Shown here in pieces: positions 19,106 to 28,356 of a stretch of DNA of 64,000 nucleotides. This DNA is from an uncultured Tenacibaculum sp. GTDB taxonomy: Bacteria > Bacteroidota > Bacteroidia > Flavobacteriales > Flavobacteriaceae. The stretch is taken from contig NZ_CANNBW010000007.1 in assembly GCF_947502995.1 (NCBI RefSeq), positions 124,001 through 188,000 of the forward strand. The letters run 5' to 3'. Position 1 is the first letter of the stretch. Every line of letters begins with the position of its first letter. The position numbers and the translations under genes are program-made. A model generated the notes under the pieces. The model was not told the origin of the DNA. It ran no database searches and saw only the letters and a list, made by a program, of their open reading frames with translations.

Positions 19106-20098
19106 ATGAATAAAATATTAATACTATTTGTTACTTCTTTAGGATTATTAAGTTGTAAAAGAAGTAGTAAAGCAGACATAATTTTACCAAGATCTACAGG
19201 GAACACTAATGAGATTTTGGTAGTTATGAAAAGTGCCGATTGGCATGGGAAGCCAGGTGAAGAAATTAGAACTGTTTTTGGTGAACATCAAGTAGGTTTG
19301 CCACAGCCAGAAACATTACTTTCAGTAAATCAAATAGATCATTCAGGATTTAATAAGTTCATTAAAAATAATAAAGCTATTTTATTATTTCAAAAATCTG
19401 ATTCTACTGGCATTTCAATAGAAAGAGATAAAGATGCAAGACCTCAAATTGTTATCAAAGCTACGTATAGTGACGAATATGATTTAACAAACCTTATAAA
19501 AACAAGAGGGAAAGAAATTATACAGTTATTTAAAGATGAGGATATAAAGTTTACACAAAGTATTTTCAGAAGAGAGCGTATAGATGCATCTAAACTTAAA
19601 ACTGTAGAAAATTTAGGGATTGATATCATCATTCCTGAACGTTATAAGTTGGTTCAAGATACTTTAAATAATTTCTTATGGATGCGTCATCATTTAATGA
19701 GTGGAATTGCAAGAGGAGATGGTTCTAATAATTTATTAATTTATTCTTTACCACTTGATGATGAAGCTAAAGTTGCTGATAATATTACATCGGTTAGAGA
19801 TAGTATTGGAGAAGCATTTATTCCAGGAAGTAGAGAAGGAATGTATATGATTACAGAACAAGCTTATACTCCATTCACATATGAAACTACTTTAGATGGG
19901 AAGAAAGCTTATGAAACACGTGGTAAATGGGAAGTGAAAAACGATTTTATGGCTGGTCCTTTTTTAAATTATACAATTGTAGATAAAAAGAATAATCGAT
20001 TAGTAGTTTTTGAAGGATTTACATATGCTCCGTCTGTAAATAAAAGAGATTTTCTTTTCGAGTTAGAAGCAATAGCAAAATCTTTAAAAATTAAATAA
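19106..20098 (+). CDS. DUF4837 lipoprotein
   Basis: 330 residues from the ATG at 19106. A TTG at 19067 would add 13 residues ahead of a perfect lipoprotein signal, so I rejected it. The signal ends in LGLLSCKRSS. The body begins GNTNEILVVMKSADWHGKPGEEIR and has DNFLWMRHHLMSGIARGDGSNNLLIYSLPL, which is characteristic of DUF4837. Function unknown; it closes the operon that includes xth and mltD. Confidence 0.85.
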   Translation: MNKILILFVTSLGLLSCKRSSKADIILPRSTGNTNEILVVMKSADWHGKPGEEIRTVFGEHQVGLPQPETLLSVNQIDHSGFNKFIKNNKAILLFQKSDSTGISIERDKDARPQIVIKATYSDEYDLTNLIKTRGKEIIQLFKDEDIKFTQSIFRRERIDASKLKTVENLGIDIIIPERYKLVQDTLNNFLWMRHHLMSGIARGDGSNNLLIYSLPLDDEAKVADNITSVRDSIGEAFIPGSREGMYMITEQAYTPFTYETTLDGKKAYETRGKWEVKNDFMAGPFLNYTIVDKKNNRLVVFEGFTYAPSVNKRDFLFELEAIAKSLKIK

Positions 20099-20111
20099 AC
20101 TCGACTTAGAT

Positions 20112-20152
20112 AAAATAAAACAGCCACCTAATTCAGGTGGCTGTTTTATTTT
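20112..20152. terminator. Bidirectional terminator
   Basis: Perfect 18-bp stem (20112-20129 with 20135-20152), core ACAGCCACCT, loop AATTC, with A/T runs on both sides. It serves the DUF4837 gene on + and the beta-helix gene on -, whose stop codon it overlaps. Confidence 0.92.
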
Positions 20153-22073
20153 AATTACAACTATTATTGTTTTGTGTGACGTTGGTAATAGTTGTTGAGT
20201 TATTTTTTATACACTCGTAATTACTTGTTGTTCCTGTTGGCTTAGTAATTTGATTGTTTGCTATTTTGATATTGTTAAGTGAATTGCTTAAACTAATTCC
20301 GTGTTTTTCTATTGGGATAATTTCATTTTCTAAAACTTCACAATTCGTAGCATTATTTAATGTAATTCCACCATTTACTATATTATTTGTGAACGTAACC
20401 CCATAAGCATTTGAGAAAATAAGCGATTTATCATTATAAAACGTATTTTTCTCAAAAAGTACTGTTTTACTTTGATCTTCAGATTTATTATTCATTTGAG
20501 CAAAATAAACACTATAATTTCCTGAAGTCTTCACTTTGTTTTCCTTAAAAGTTATATTGTTAGCATACGTATTTGTAGCTTGAATTCCGTTTTTAGAAAC
20601 ATCTATATTATTGTTGTTGATAGTAATATTTTCAGCTTTGCTAATTTGTATTCCTGCTCCGCAATTTAGTATCGTATTATTATGAATAGAAGCATCTTTA
20701 GTTCCTACAATTATTCCTGAACTATAACCTTCAATAGTATTTCCAAAAATTTCATTATCAAAAACAGTTTCACCAGATCCAGCAATAAACATTGCCCAAC
20801 TATCAGTAGCTTCTCCTAAAGCCTTAAATTTATTTTTTCGAATACGAATTCCAGAAGTAAAAGAACTTACAACTCTGGTCCCAATATTGTTTTCTTCTAC
20901 GGTAATGTCCTGTCCAATAGTTAATGTTAAAAAACCGCCTCTACTTCCACTTTCAGTGTTGTTTTTTATTAAAACATCAAATACGCGTTGTCGTTCTTTC
21001 AATTCTCCATTACTGTCTCTAAAACGCTCTGGTTCGATATTTATAGCATAACCAACCTCTCCTCCATCTGTATTAGCAGAAGGTTGTCCAGTATTAATAA
21101 AAGTATTATTTTCTATAGTTACATTTCTACCATCAACTAAAGCAATTGCCATTCTTCTAGAATTTTTAATTGTACAATTTTTAATAGTAACATTTGTAGT
21201 TGGGTTATAATCTGGATTAAAGGCAAAGCCAAAAGAATATATAGCAAAAGTTCCAGAAGAACCATCTTGAAAGTTTCCTCCATCTACAACAATATTTCTC
21301 CCAGAATGTATATGAATTAAATGACTTCCTTCTATACCAGTATCATCAGGAGAAAATACACGTTCATCTCTATCTCCATAAAAATTTCCACCAGAAATAG
21401 TAATGTTTTCAGCATCTCTTACTGCTAAAATTGCACCCGATTTTCTGTTATAACGATCAGCAGGAAAAATTCTTAAATGTGTATTATCAGACATTATTAA
21501 GTTAAAGTCTGAAGGGAGGTTTACTGCTTCTAATGAAGGATACCAATTTTGATTAGTAGTTGTACTAGTTACTTTGGTAACTTCAAAGAAGGCATCTAAC
21601 TCATCAATTTTAAAAGTATCAGCACCTAGATTTTTTATTAAAAAGAATAAATTTTCAAGTTTAGCAGTGTTCTGTAAAGCAATTTCTGAAGTTGTTTGAC
21701 CTTCAGTTAAATCCCATTTTTCTTTTTCAAAGAAGAATGTGTTGCTTTTTAGTTTTACATTACCTTCAACTGTAAGTTTATGATTTAAAAGTTCTCCTGA
21801 AATATTTCCACCAGAAAACTTTAACGCACCATTAATAATACTTCCTCCTTTATACTCAAAGCTTACATTAGAAGGTAATATTATGGTTTCTCCTTGTAAA
21901 TCTAACAAGCAATTAACTTCTATTGTTGAATTTGACTGAATGTTTAAAAAATCGGGTTTACATGGAGTGGTAATTTGAGGTTGATCATCTTTATTATCAT
22001 TAAGAACAATACCGTTGTCTTTACTACAAGAAAATATTGTAGAAACGTATAAGATTGCAATTATCTTTTTCAC
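20151..22073 (-). CDS. Right-handed parallel beta-helix lipoprotein
   Basis: 640 residues. The signal peptide ends in STIFSCSKDN (lipobox). From ~70 onward the protein is a long solenoid of short repeats: NVTIENNTFINTGQ, NITVEENNI, SGIRIRKNKFK, NITINNNNIDVSKNGIQ and similar turns, typical of the pectate-lyase/NosD-like right-handed beta helix. It has no T9SS C-terminal sorting domain; the lipid anchors it instead. Such proteins bind or cleave polysaccharides; no catalytic residues could be assigned. Own transcription unit. Confidence 0.85.
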   Translation of the reverse strand: MKKIIAILYVSTIFSCSKDNGIVLNDNKDDQPQITTPCKPDFLNIQSNSTIEVNCLLDLQGETIILPSNVSFEYKGGSIINGALKFSGGNISGELLNHKLTVEGNVKLKSNTFFFEKEKWDLTEGQTTSEIALQNTAKLENLFFLIKNLGADTFKIDELDAFFEVTKVTSTTTNQNWYPSLEAVNLPSDFNLIMSDNTHLRIFPADRYNRKSGAILAVRDAENITISGGNFYGDRDERVFSPDDTGIEGSHLIHIHSGRNIVVDGGNFQDGSSGTFAIYSFGFAFNPDYNPTTNVTIKNCTIKNSRRMAIALVDGRNVTIENNTFINTGQPSANTDGGEVGYAINIEPERFRDSNGELKERQRVFDVLIKNNTESGSRGGFLTLTIGQDITVEENNIGTRVVSSFTSGIRIRKNKFKALGEATDSWAMFIAGSGETVFDNEIFGNTIEGYSSGIIVGTKDASIHNNTILNCGAGIQISKAENITINNNNIDVSKNGIQATNTYANNITFKENKVKTSGNYSVYFAQMNNKSEDQSKTVLFEKNTFYNDKSLIFSNAYGVTFTNNIVNGGITLNNATNCEVLENEIIPIEKHGISLSNSLNNIKIANNQITKPTGTTSNYECIKNNSTTITNVTQNNNSCN

Positions 22074-22158
22074 TTTTTTTGAGGATTATTGGTTGATATA
22101 TACAAATTTAGAATATTTTTTTACTTTTAGTTAAACAAACATTAAAACTTACAAAACA

Positions 22159-22656
22159 ATGAAAATCAATTTTTTAATTAGTGCTCTAGCAGCACTTGTA
22201 CCTTTAATAACAGGTTTTATATGGTATGGGCCATTATTTAAAAATGCTTGGATGAAAGAGATGAGTTTTACAGAAGAAAACCTAAAAGGTGGTAATATGG
22301 CTGTAATTTTTGGCCTTTCTTATGTGTTAAGTTTTATAATAGCATTAGGTTTACTTCCAGTTGTAATTCATCAAATGGGAATTTATTCTACGCTGGCTGG
22401 TGAACCAGATTTTATTAATAATAGTGGAGAAGCTTACAATACGTATACTTCACTAATGGAAAGCTATGGAACTCGGTTTCGAACTTTTAAACATGGATTA
22501 TTACATGGTAGTATTTTAGGTTTTTTTATAGCCTTACCAATTTTAGCTATTCAAGCTATGTTTGAACGTAAAACATTTATTTACATCGCGATTAATGCTG
22601 GGTATTGGATTGTTACTCTTGCGTTAATGGGAGGTATTATTTGCCAGTGGTTTTAA
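22159..22656 (+). CDS. DUF1761 membrane protein
   Basis: 165 residues with four hydrophobic segments. FIWYGPLFKNAWMKEM after the first helix and the last helix AGYWIVTLALMGGIICQW match DUF1761. Inner-membrane protein of unknown function. Bounded downstream by a strong terminator, so it is monocistronic. Confidence 0.85.
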   Translation: MKINFLISALAALVPLITGFIWYGPLFKNAWMKEMSFTEENLKGGNMAVIFGLSYVLSFIIALGLLPVVIHQMGIYSTLAGEPDFINNSGEAYNTYTSLMESYGTRFRTFKHGLLHGSILGFFIALPILAIQAMFERKTFIYIAINAGYWIVTLALMGGIICQWF

Positions 22657-22666
22657 AAAGAAATAT

Positions 22667-22695
22667 AAAAAAGCACCTTTTTGGGTGCTTTTTTT
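22667..22695 (+). terminator. Terminator after DUF1761 gene
   Basis: AAAAAAGCACC pairs with GGTGCTTTTTT around a TTTTT(G) loop, followed by more T's. Confidence 0.88.
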
Positions 22696-22751
22696 ATGTA
22701 ACAAAATTTAATTTTTAGCTACTTATGTAAAACCTAACTAATTGAATCGCT

Positions 22752-24218
22752 ATGTTTACACGTTTTATAAGTTTCGAAATGAAACAATTTTTTCGTTCTA
22801 TGTTTTGGCAAAAAGGAATAGTAGTTAATATTATCATGGGACTTTTTGCTTTATGGATTATACTTTCTTTTTTAGGTATTGGATTAGGAGGCTTTTATTT
22901 AATCAAAGACATTTTTCCAGATAAAGACCCATTTGAATTTGTAAACGGTTTTTTATTGTTTTATGTTATTGGAGATTTAATTTTTAGATATTTAATGCAG
23001 AAATTACCTGTGTTGAATATCAAACCCTTGTTGATACTTGACATTAGAAAGAGTAAATTAATTAACTACACACTTATAAAATCTGGAATATCATTTTTCA
23101 ATTTTTTTAGTTTATTTTTCTTTATTCCATTTTCATTTGTCCTAATAAAAGAAGGTTATCCTACCAATAACGTATTAAGTTGGTTAATTGGAATTATAAC
23201 TACTGTTTTCGCAGCAAACTACTTAAATTTCATTACCAATAAAAGTAATATTGCTTTTGGCGTTTTAGTTACGCTTTTAGGAAGTATTGTTGCTTTACAG
23301 CAATTTGGAATTTATGATTTTACAGGAGTTAGCGTTGCTATTTTTAATAGCCTATATACTAATTGGTTTTTTGTTTTAATCCCATTTGTTTTATTGATTA
23401 CTTTCTATGTGATCAATTATAAAAAGTTGAAAAGTCAATTGTATTTAGACGATGCTATTCAAACTAAAACTAAAGAAGCAAATACAAGTGACTTGTCATT
23501 TGTAGATAAATTTGGTGATTTAGCTCCTTTTATAAAAAATGAAATGCGATTAATTTGGAGAAACAAAAGAACTAAAACAGTATTTCTAATGTCTTTTATT
23601 TTCCTGTTTTATGGATTAATCTTTTTTACTCAAGAAGCTTATGCAGATAAACCAGCCATGTTAATTTTTGCAGCACTTTTCGTTACTGGAGGTTTTGCCA
23701 TTAATTATGGGCAATTTATTCCGGCTTGGGATAGTGAGTATTACAGGATGATTATGACTCAAAATATTAGTTATAGAAAATTCTTAGAAAGTAAATGGCT
23801 AATTATGTCTACTGTAACTTTTGTTTTATACATATTAAGTATTCCATATTTATATTTAGGTGTAGATAAGTTTTTAATGATTTCTGCAGGAGCAATTTTT
23901 AATGTAGGTTTCAATTCCTTGTTTTTATTATGGTCAGGTTCTTTTAACAGAAAGAGAATAGATTTAGATGCTAATGGTTTCGGAAACACGCAAGGTACAA
24001 GTGCAACTCAATTTTTAATCATTATTCCTTTAACAGGTTTTCCTATGATTCTGTATTGGGCAGTTAGTAGCTTTTTAGGTTTTAATGCAGGTATTTTAGC
24101 TATTGCGAGTTTTGGTGTATTAGGAATTCTTCTAAAAAATCCAATTATGAACTTTATAGAAAAAAAATATATAAAAGATAAATACGCAACTATACACGGT
24201 TTCAACCAAAAAAAATAA
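22752..24218 (+). CDS. ABC transporter permease, DUF5687-like
   Basis: 488 residues with about a dozen hydrophobic segments, starting MFTRFISFEMKQFFRS. The two-part layout (helical half, a cytoplasmic linker at ~235-260 with SDLSFVDKFGDLAPFIKNEMRLIWRNKRTK, second helical half) fits the DUF5687 permeases of Bacteroidota. The ATPase gene follows with a 7-base gap to its ATG, which is strong support for an ABC exporter pair. Cargo unknown. Confidence 0.82.
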   Translation: MFTRFISFEMKQFFRSMFWQKGIVVNIIMGLFALWIILSFLGIGLGGFYLIKDIFPDKDPFEFVNGFLLFYVIGDLIFRYLMQKLPVLNIKPLLILDIRKSKLINYTLIKSGISFFNFFSLFFFIPFSFVLIKEGYPTNNVLSWLIGIITTVFAANYLNFITNKSNIAFGVLVTLLGSIVALQQFGIYDFTGVSVAIFNSLYTNWFFVLIPFVLLITFYVINYKKLKSQLYLDDAIQTKTKEANTSDLSFVDKFGDLAPFIKNEMRLIWRNKRTKTVFLMSFIFLFYGLIFFTQEAYADKPAMLIFAALFVTGGFAINYGQFIPAWDSEYYRMIMTQNISYRKFLESKWLIMSTVTFVLYILSIPYLYLGVDKFLMISAGAIFNVGFNSLFLLWSGSFNRKRIDLDANGFGNTQGTSATQFLIIIPLTGFPMILYWAVSSFLGFNAGILAIASFGVLGILLKNPIMNFIEKKYIKDKYATIHGFNQKK

Positions 24219-24225
24219 ATTGATT

Positions 24226-24933
24226 ATGATACAAGTAAAAAATATTTCAAAAAAATACGGATCAACAGAAGTTTTAAATGTTCAATCTTTAGATATTCCA
24301 GCGGGTGAATCTTTCGGTTTAGTTGGGAATAACGGAGCAGGAAAAACAACTTTATTTAATTTGCTTTTAGATTTAATTCGACCAACTACTGGATCAATTA
24401 CAAGCAGTAATGTAGTGGTTAATAAAAGTGAAGAATGGAAAACATTTACAGGTTCTTTTATAGATGAAAGCTTCTTAATAGGATATTTAACACCAAATGA
24501 ATACTTCGAATTTATAGGTGAATTAAGAGGAATGAACAAAGCAGATGTTCATGCATTTTTACAACAATTTGAAGAGTTTTTCAACGGAGAAATCTTAGGA
24601 AAAAAGAAATTTTTAAGAGATTTAAGTAAAGGGAATCAGAAAAAAGCAGGAATTATTGCGGCTTTAATGGGGAATCCAAAAGTGGTAATTTTAGATGAAC
24701 CATTTGCAAATTTAGATCCTACAACTCAAATAAGACTTAAAAATATCATCAAAAAATTAAAAGAAAATAAAGGAGTTACAGTCTTAATTTCTAGTCACGA
24801 CTTAAGTCATGTAACTGAAGTTTGTGATAGAATTGTAGTTTTAGAAAAAGGAAATTTAGTCAAAGATATCACTACAACAGCACTTAGTTTAAAAGAATTA
24901 GAAAGCTATTTTTCCTCTTCCTTAGAAAATTAG
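24226..24933 (+). CDS. ABC transporter ATP-binding protein
   Basis: 235 residues from ATG 24226 (a TTG two codons earlier is less likely). Walker A is GNNGAGKTTLFN, signature is DLSKGNQKKAGI, Walker B is KVVILDEPFANLDPTT, and the switch His is in SSHDLSHV. A single NBD that would homodimerise with the permease encoded just upstream, on the cytoplasmic side of the inner membrane. Resembles drug/lipid-type exporters (CcmA-like ATPases), but the cargo is not predictable. Confidence 0.93.
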   Translation: MIQVKNISKKYGSTEVLNVQSLDIPAGESFGLVGNNGAGKTTLFNLLLDLIRPTTGSITSSNVVVNKSEEWKTFTGSFIDESFLIGYLTPNEYFEFIGELRGMNKADVHAFLQQFEEFFNGEILGKKKFLRDLSKGNQKKAGIIAALMGNPKVVILDEPFANLDPTTQIRLKNIIKKLKENKGVTVLISSHDLSHVTEVCDRIVVLEKGNLVKDITTTALSLKELESYFSSSLEN

Positions 24934-25010
24934 GTTTTTATTTCTATTTTTACGCTCACCTGTACGATAACAGCTTAAATTTCGTTGTTGTACATGTAGA
25001 GCTTTTTTTT

Positions 25011-27233
25011 ATGAAAAATTTATTCAAAGTACTTGCTTTAATTATTTGTGGAATTGTAGTGTGTTCTTGTAGTACCAAGAAAGACACAGTTATTAATAGA
25101 AATTTCCATGTATTAAACACAAAATATAATGTGTTGTTTAATGGTGAGCAAGCTTTTGAAAAAGGGATAAAAAATATTGAAACCAATTACACAGATAATT
25201 TCTGGAGACGATTACCTTTAGAACCGATAAAGTTTGACGAAAGAAATATTGGTGAGTTAAAATTCGGAACTCCAGGAAGTGGTTTTGATGATAAAGACGA
25301 TCAAAAAAATAAACCAGCTACTCCTTTCGATAGAGCTGAAGAAAAAGCTACAAAGGCTATTCAAAAACATTCAATGAATATTGGAGGTTATGAAAAAAAC
25401 CGTCAAATAGATGATGCGTATTTACTTTTAGGAAAATCAAGGTATTACACACAACGTTTTATTCCTGCTATTGAAGCTTTCAATTATATTATTGCCAACT
25501 ACCCCAAAGCAGATTTAATCTACGATACTAAAGTTTGGAGAGCTAAAGCTAATGTTCGATTAGAAAATGAAAAACTAGCAATTGAAACACTAAAATTACT
25601 AGTTGATTTAGATACAAATGAAGAGAATTTAACTGGAGTTCAACTTCAAGCTGCTCATACTGCTTTAGCTATGGCTTATGAAAAAACAGATACTATTCAA
25701 AAAGTAATAGATAACTTAAAAAAGTCAGCAGATTTAGCAAAGAATGAACAATCATATAGAAACAAATTTGTTCTTGGTCAGATTTACAGTGAGTTAGATC
25801 GTAAAGATTCTGCAAGAACTGTTTTTAAATTATTAGCAGGAAATCGAGGAACACCAAGAAAATATAAAATTCATGCTTACATTGAACTGGTTAAAAATCT
25901 AGAAAAAGATTCTTCAAGTATTGGTTTAATAGGGAAATTTAAAAAACTAATTAGAAATTCTGATAATAGAAAGTATCATAACGAACTCTATTATCATTTA
26001 GGTGTTTTAGAGGAAAAAAGAGATAGTGTTGATAGAGCTACAGGATATTATTTAAAATCATTAGAAGCTAAAAAGAATAATAACTATCAGAAAACGTATG
26101 CCTACGAACGTTTAGGTAACATCTATTTTAACAAGCAAGAATATTTATTAGCAGGATCTTTTTACGATAGTGTAATTCAAGCTACTTCAGAAGAGTTTGA
26201 AAATGAAAAAAGAATTCGTAGAATAAAACGAAAAAAGAAAGGTCTAGATAAGTTAAGATCTTTTGAAGAAATTGTAAAGGCTAATGATAGTATTTTAAAA
26301 TTATCGGCAATGAGTCCAGACGAAAGAACTGCCTATTTTGAAAAATACATAGAAGAATTAAAAGAGCAAGAGGAGAAAAAACGTCAAAGACTAGCAAATT
26401 CTCAAAACTTTGGAAGTCAATTCGGTGGTGGAGCTTCTTTTGGAGGTGGAAATCAAGGGAAATGGTATTTCTATAATTCTCAATCCAAAGGTTTTGGTAA
26501 AGTAGCTTTTACCAAGGTTTGGGGAAGCAGACCTTTAGAAGATAATTGGAGATGGTCAGATAAAACTGTTCCGTCTGAAGAAGAAGAGGAAGAAGTTGAA
26601 GCAAAAAAACAAGATAATAGTAGATACGAAGTAGCTACATATCTAAAAACTATTCCAGAAGATAAAGAGGAACTTAGAGCTTTAGCAAAAGATAGAAATG
26701 AAGCACTATATCAATTAGGTTTAATTTATAAAGAGCAATTCAAAAACCCTAGTTTAGCTATAGAAAAATTCGAACGCTTACTTGCAGTGAATGAAAAAAC
26801 AGAGTTAGAATTACCAATTAATTACCATTTGTATCAGTTGTACGAAACAGTAGCGGATAGTGAAAAATCTGAAGAAAAGAAAAATCTGATTCTAAGTAAA
26901 TACGCTGATTCTCAGTTTGCAAAAATTATTAAAGAACCAAATACAAAGCTAACGGCTAAAAAAGAAGTTAGCGAAATAGATAAAAAATACAAGAATATTT
27001 ACAGTATGTATAAGTTCAATATGAATGAAGAGGCTGTAAATCAAATAGATAATTTAAGTTCTGAAATTGAGAATTCAGAATTAATTGCTAAATTTGCTTT
27101 ACTTCGTGCAATGTGTATTGGTAAATACAAAAGTAAAGAAGAGTATAAAAAGGCTCTCGAATTTGTTGCATTTAAGTATGCAAATCAAATTGAAGGACAA
27201 AAAGCAAATGAAATCATACAACTTTTAAAATAA
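25011..27233 (+). CDS. sprE: SprE/PorW, type IX secretion and gliding TPR lipoprotein
   Basis: 740 residues. Lipobox VVCSC (Cys ~20) followed by STKKDTVINRNFHVLNTKYNVLFNGEQAF, a conserved opening of SprE/PorW. TPR-like helices run from ~120 to ~400; a Glu/Lys-rich linker leads to FGSQFGGGASFGGGNQGKWYFYN and FTKVWGSRPLEDNWRWSDKT, both family hallmarks; more TPR helices end the protein. SprE in F. johnsoniae and PorW in Porphyromonas are needed for T9SS function and, in gliders, surface adhesin movement. It sits directly upstream of bactofilin and the ATP synthase genes. Confidence 0.93.
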   Translation: MKNLFKVLALIICGIVVCSCSTKKDTVINRNFHVLNTKYNVLFNGEQAFEKGIKNIETNYTDNFWRRLPLEPIKFDERNIGELKFGTPGSGFDDKDDQKNKPATPFDRAEEKATKAIQKHSMNIGGYEKNRQIDDAYLLLGKSRYYTQRFIPAIEAFNYIIANYPKADLIYDTKVWRAKANVRLENEKLAIETLKLLVDLDTNEENLTGVQLQAAHTALAMAYEKTDTIQKVIDNLKKSADLAKNEQSYRNKFVLGQIYSELDRKDSARTVFKLLAGNRGTPRKYKIHAYIELVKNLEKDSSSIGLIGKFKKLIRNSDNRKYHNELYYHLGVLEEKRDSVDRATGYYLKSLEAKKNNNYQKTYAYERLGNIYFNKQEYLLAGSFYDSVIQATSEEFENEKRIRRIKRKKKGLDKLRSFEEIVKANDSILKLSAMSPDERTAYFEKYIEELKEQEEKKRQRLANSQNFGSQFGGGASFGGGNQGKWYFYNSQSKGFGKVAFTKVWGSRPLEDNWRWSDKTVPSEEEEEEVEAKKQDNSRYEVATYLKTIPEDKEELRALAKDRNEALYQLGLIYKEQFKNPSLAIEKFERLLAVNEKTELELPINYHLYQLYETVADSEKSEEKKNLILSKYADSQFAKIIKEPNTKLTAKKEVSEIDKKYKNIYSMYKFNMNEEAVNQIDNLSSEIENSELIAKFALLRAMCIGKYKSKEEYKKALEFVAFKYANQIEGQKANEIIQLLK

Positions 27234-27240
27234 TTCCCTT

Positions 27241-27666
27241 ATGTTCAGTAATAAAAACAAAAAAGACAATACAGTTGAAAGAAAATCTACGAGTAGAAAT
27301 GTAATCGGTAGAGGAACTAAAATTACAGGAGATTTCATCTCTGAAGGAGATTTTAGAATAGATGGAACTCTAGAAGGAACATTAAAAACTAACGGTAGAG
27401 TAATCATTGGACAAGAAGGATATATTAACGGAACTGTAGAGTGTAATAATGCAGATGTTGAAGGAAGATTCTCTGGGGAGTTCAATGTGTCAAATATTTT
27501 AACAGCTAAGTCTACAGCAAATATTACAGGTAACGTTAACGTAGGGCAAATTTCTACTGAACCTGGTGCTGCATTCAATGCAACATGCAACATGAAAGGA
27601 GCAATTAAGGAGCTAGGTAGTAGCGAATCATCTGATGCCAAAAAAGACAAACAAAAGTCAGCTTAA
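27241..27666 (+). CDS. Bactofilin (polymer-forming cytoskeletal protein)
   Basis: 141 residues. A short disordered N terminus, then a bactofilin core of hydrophobic repeats (GTKITGDFISEGDFRIDGTLEGTLKTNGRVIIG ... in successive turns) forming a right-handed beta-helix that polymerises without nucleotide. A short Lys/Ser tail ends it. The start is 7 bases after sprE, suggesting cotranscription. Its 3' end overlaps the atpZ start by 32 bases. Bactofilins scaffold cell-wall or envelope machines; partnership with SprE is inferred from position only. Confidence 0.92.
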   Translation: MFSNKNKKDNTVERKSTSRNVIGRGTKITGDFISEGDFRIDGTLEGTLKTNGRVIIGQEGYINGTVECNNADVEGRFSGEFNVSNILTAKSTANITGNVNVGQISTEPGAAFNATCNMKGAIKELGSSESSDAKKDKQKSA

Positions 27667-27865
27667 ACAATACGCACGTTTTAGTGGAATAGCCATTCAA
27701 ATGGGAATTACTATTTACCTTGGAAGTTTATTAGGTGAATGGCTAGACAATAAATACCCTAACTCAAACAACTTATATACTAAAATTTGTACTTTAGCGG
27801 CCGTTTTTATTGCCATGTACTCGGTAATAAAACAGGTAATTAATTTTTCTAAAGACAATGATTAA
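27635..27865 (+). CDS. atpZ: AtpZ/AtpI-family protein
   Basis: 76 residues with two membrane helices: the first carries ARFSGIAIQMGITIYLGSLLGEWLDNKYP, the second CTLAAVFIAMYSVIKQV. This is the AtpZ (ATPase gene 1) family, small membrane partners of F-type ATP synthase proposed to help c-ring assembly or Mg/Ca transport. It starts inside the bactofilin gene in another frame and overlaps the next gene by 8 bases. Confidence 0.85.
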   Translation: MPKKTNKSQLKQYARFSGIAIQMGITIYLGSLLGEWLDNKYPNSNNLYTKICTLAAVFIAMYSVIKQVINFSKDND

Positions 27866-28241
27866 GCGTATTCTTTTATTTGCAGTAGCACTTGTATTAC
27901 TTTTTGTGTTAAGTTATTTTACAAATTCTTATTTAGTAAAGGAACTTACTATTTCTTTTTCATTGTTACAAGTATATTTATTTCATGTTATTGCAGCTTT
28001 CGTGGTTTATGCAATTGTTGAGTTCGTTGCAAGTATTTTACCCAATCAAGCAGGTTATGCATATTTAGCTTCTATATTTATAAAAATAGGTTTATTCGTG
28101 CTAATTTTTAATGCATCTGTGTTTGCAAAAGAAAATCTTTCAAGACCTGAACGAGTATCTTTAGTGGTGCCATTGTTTCTGTTTTTAATTACTGAAGCTG
28201 TCGCAATTTCTAAACTATTAAATAAGAAGCAATTCAATTAA
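27858..28241 (+). CDS. Four-helix membrane protein, DUF6168-like, AtpI position
   Basis: 127 residues with four hydrophobic helices (starting MIKRILLFAVALVLLFVLSYFTN). It occupies the place where atpI stands in other atp clusters and has AtpI-like size and topology, but lacks clear AtpI motifs. It overlaps atpZ by 8 bases. Probably an accessory factor of the ATP synthase membrane sector; this is inferred from order alone. Confidence 0.75.
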   Translation: MIKRILLFAVALVLLFVLSYFTNSYLVKELTISFSLLQVYLFHVIAAFVVYAIVEFVASILPNQAGYAYLASIFIKIGLFVLIFNASVFAKENLSRPERVSLVVPLFLFLITEAVAISKLLNKKQFN

Positions 28242-28286
28242 ACTATAACGTTTTAGGAACGATATTAAACTATATCCAAAAAAGAG

Positions 28287-28316
28287 TTTGTAGTTTTAAT
28301 TAAATGTGTACCTTTG
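28287..28316 (+). promoter_or_regulatory. Promoter of the atp operon
   Basis: TTTG (28287-28290), an 18-base spacer and TACCTTTG (28309-28316) form the best match in the window to the bacteroidetal -33/-7 promoter. The implied leader before atpB is about 35 nt. It shows that atpB-G can be transcribed separately from sprE-bactofilin-atpZ. Confidence 0.8.
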
Positions 28317-28356
28317 CACGGAAATTTAGAGACCATAATTCTACATTTAGTAAGGT

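Noticed and set aside
27225..27650. 141-residue minus-strand frame opposite bactofilin
   Set aside because: Mirrors bactofilin codons; the + strand has a clear family match and operon fit.
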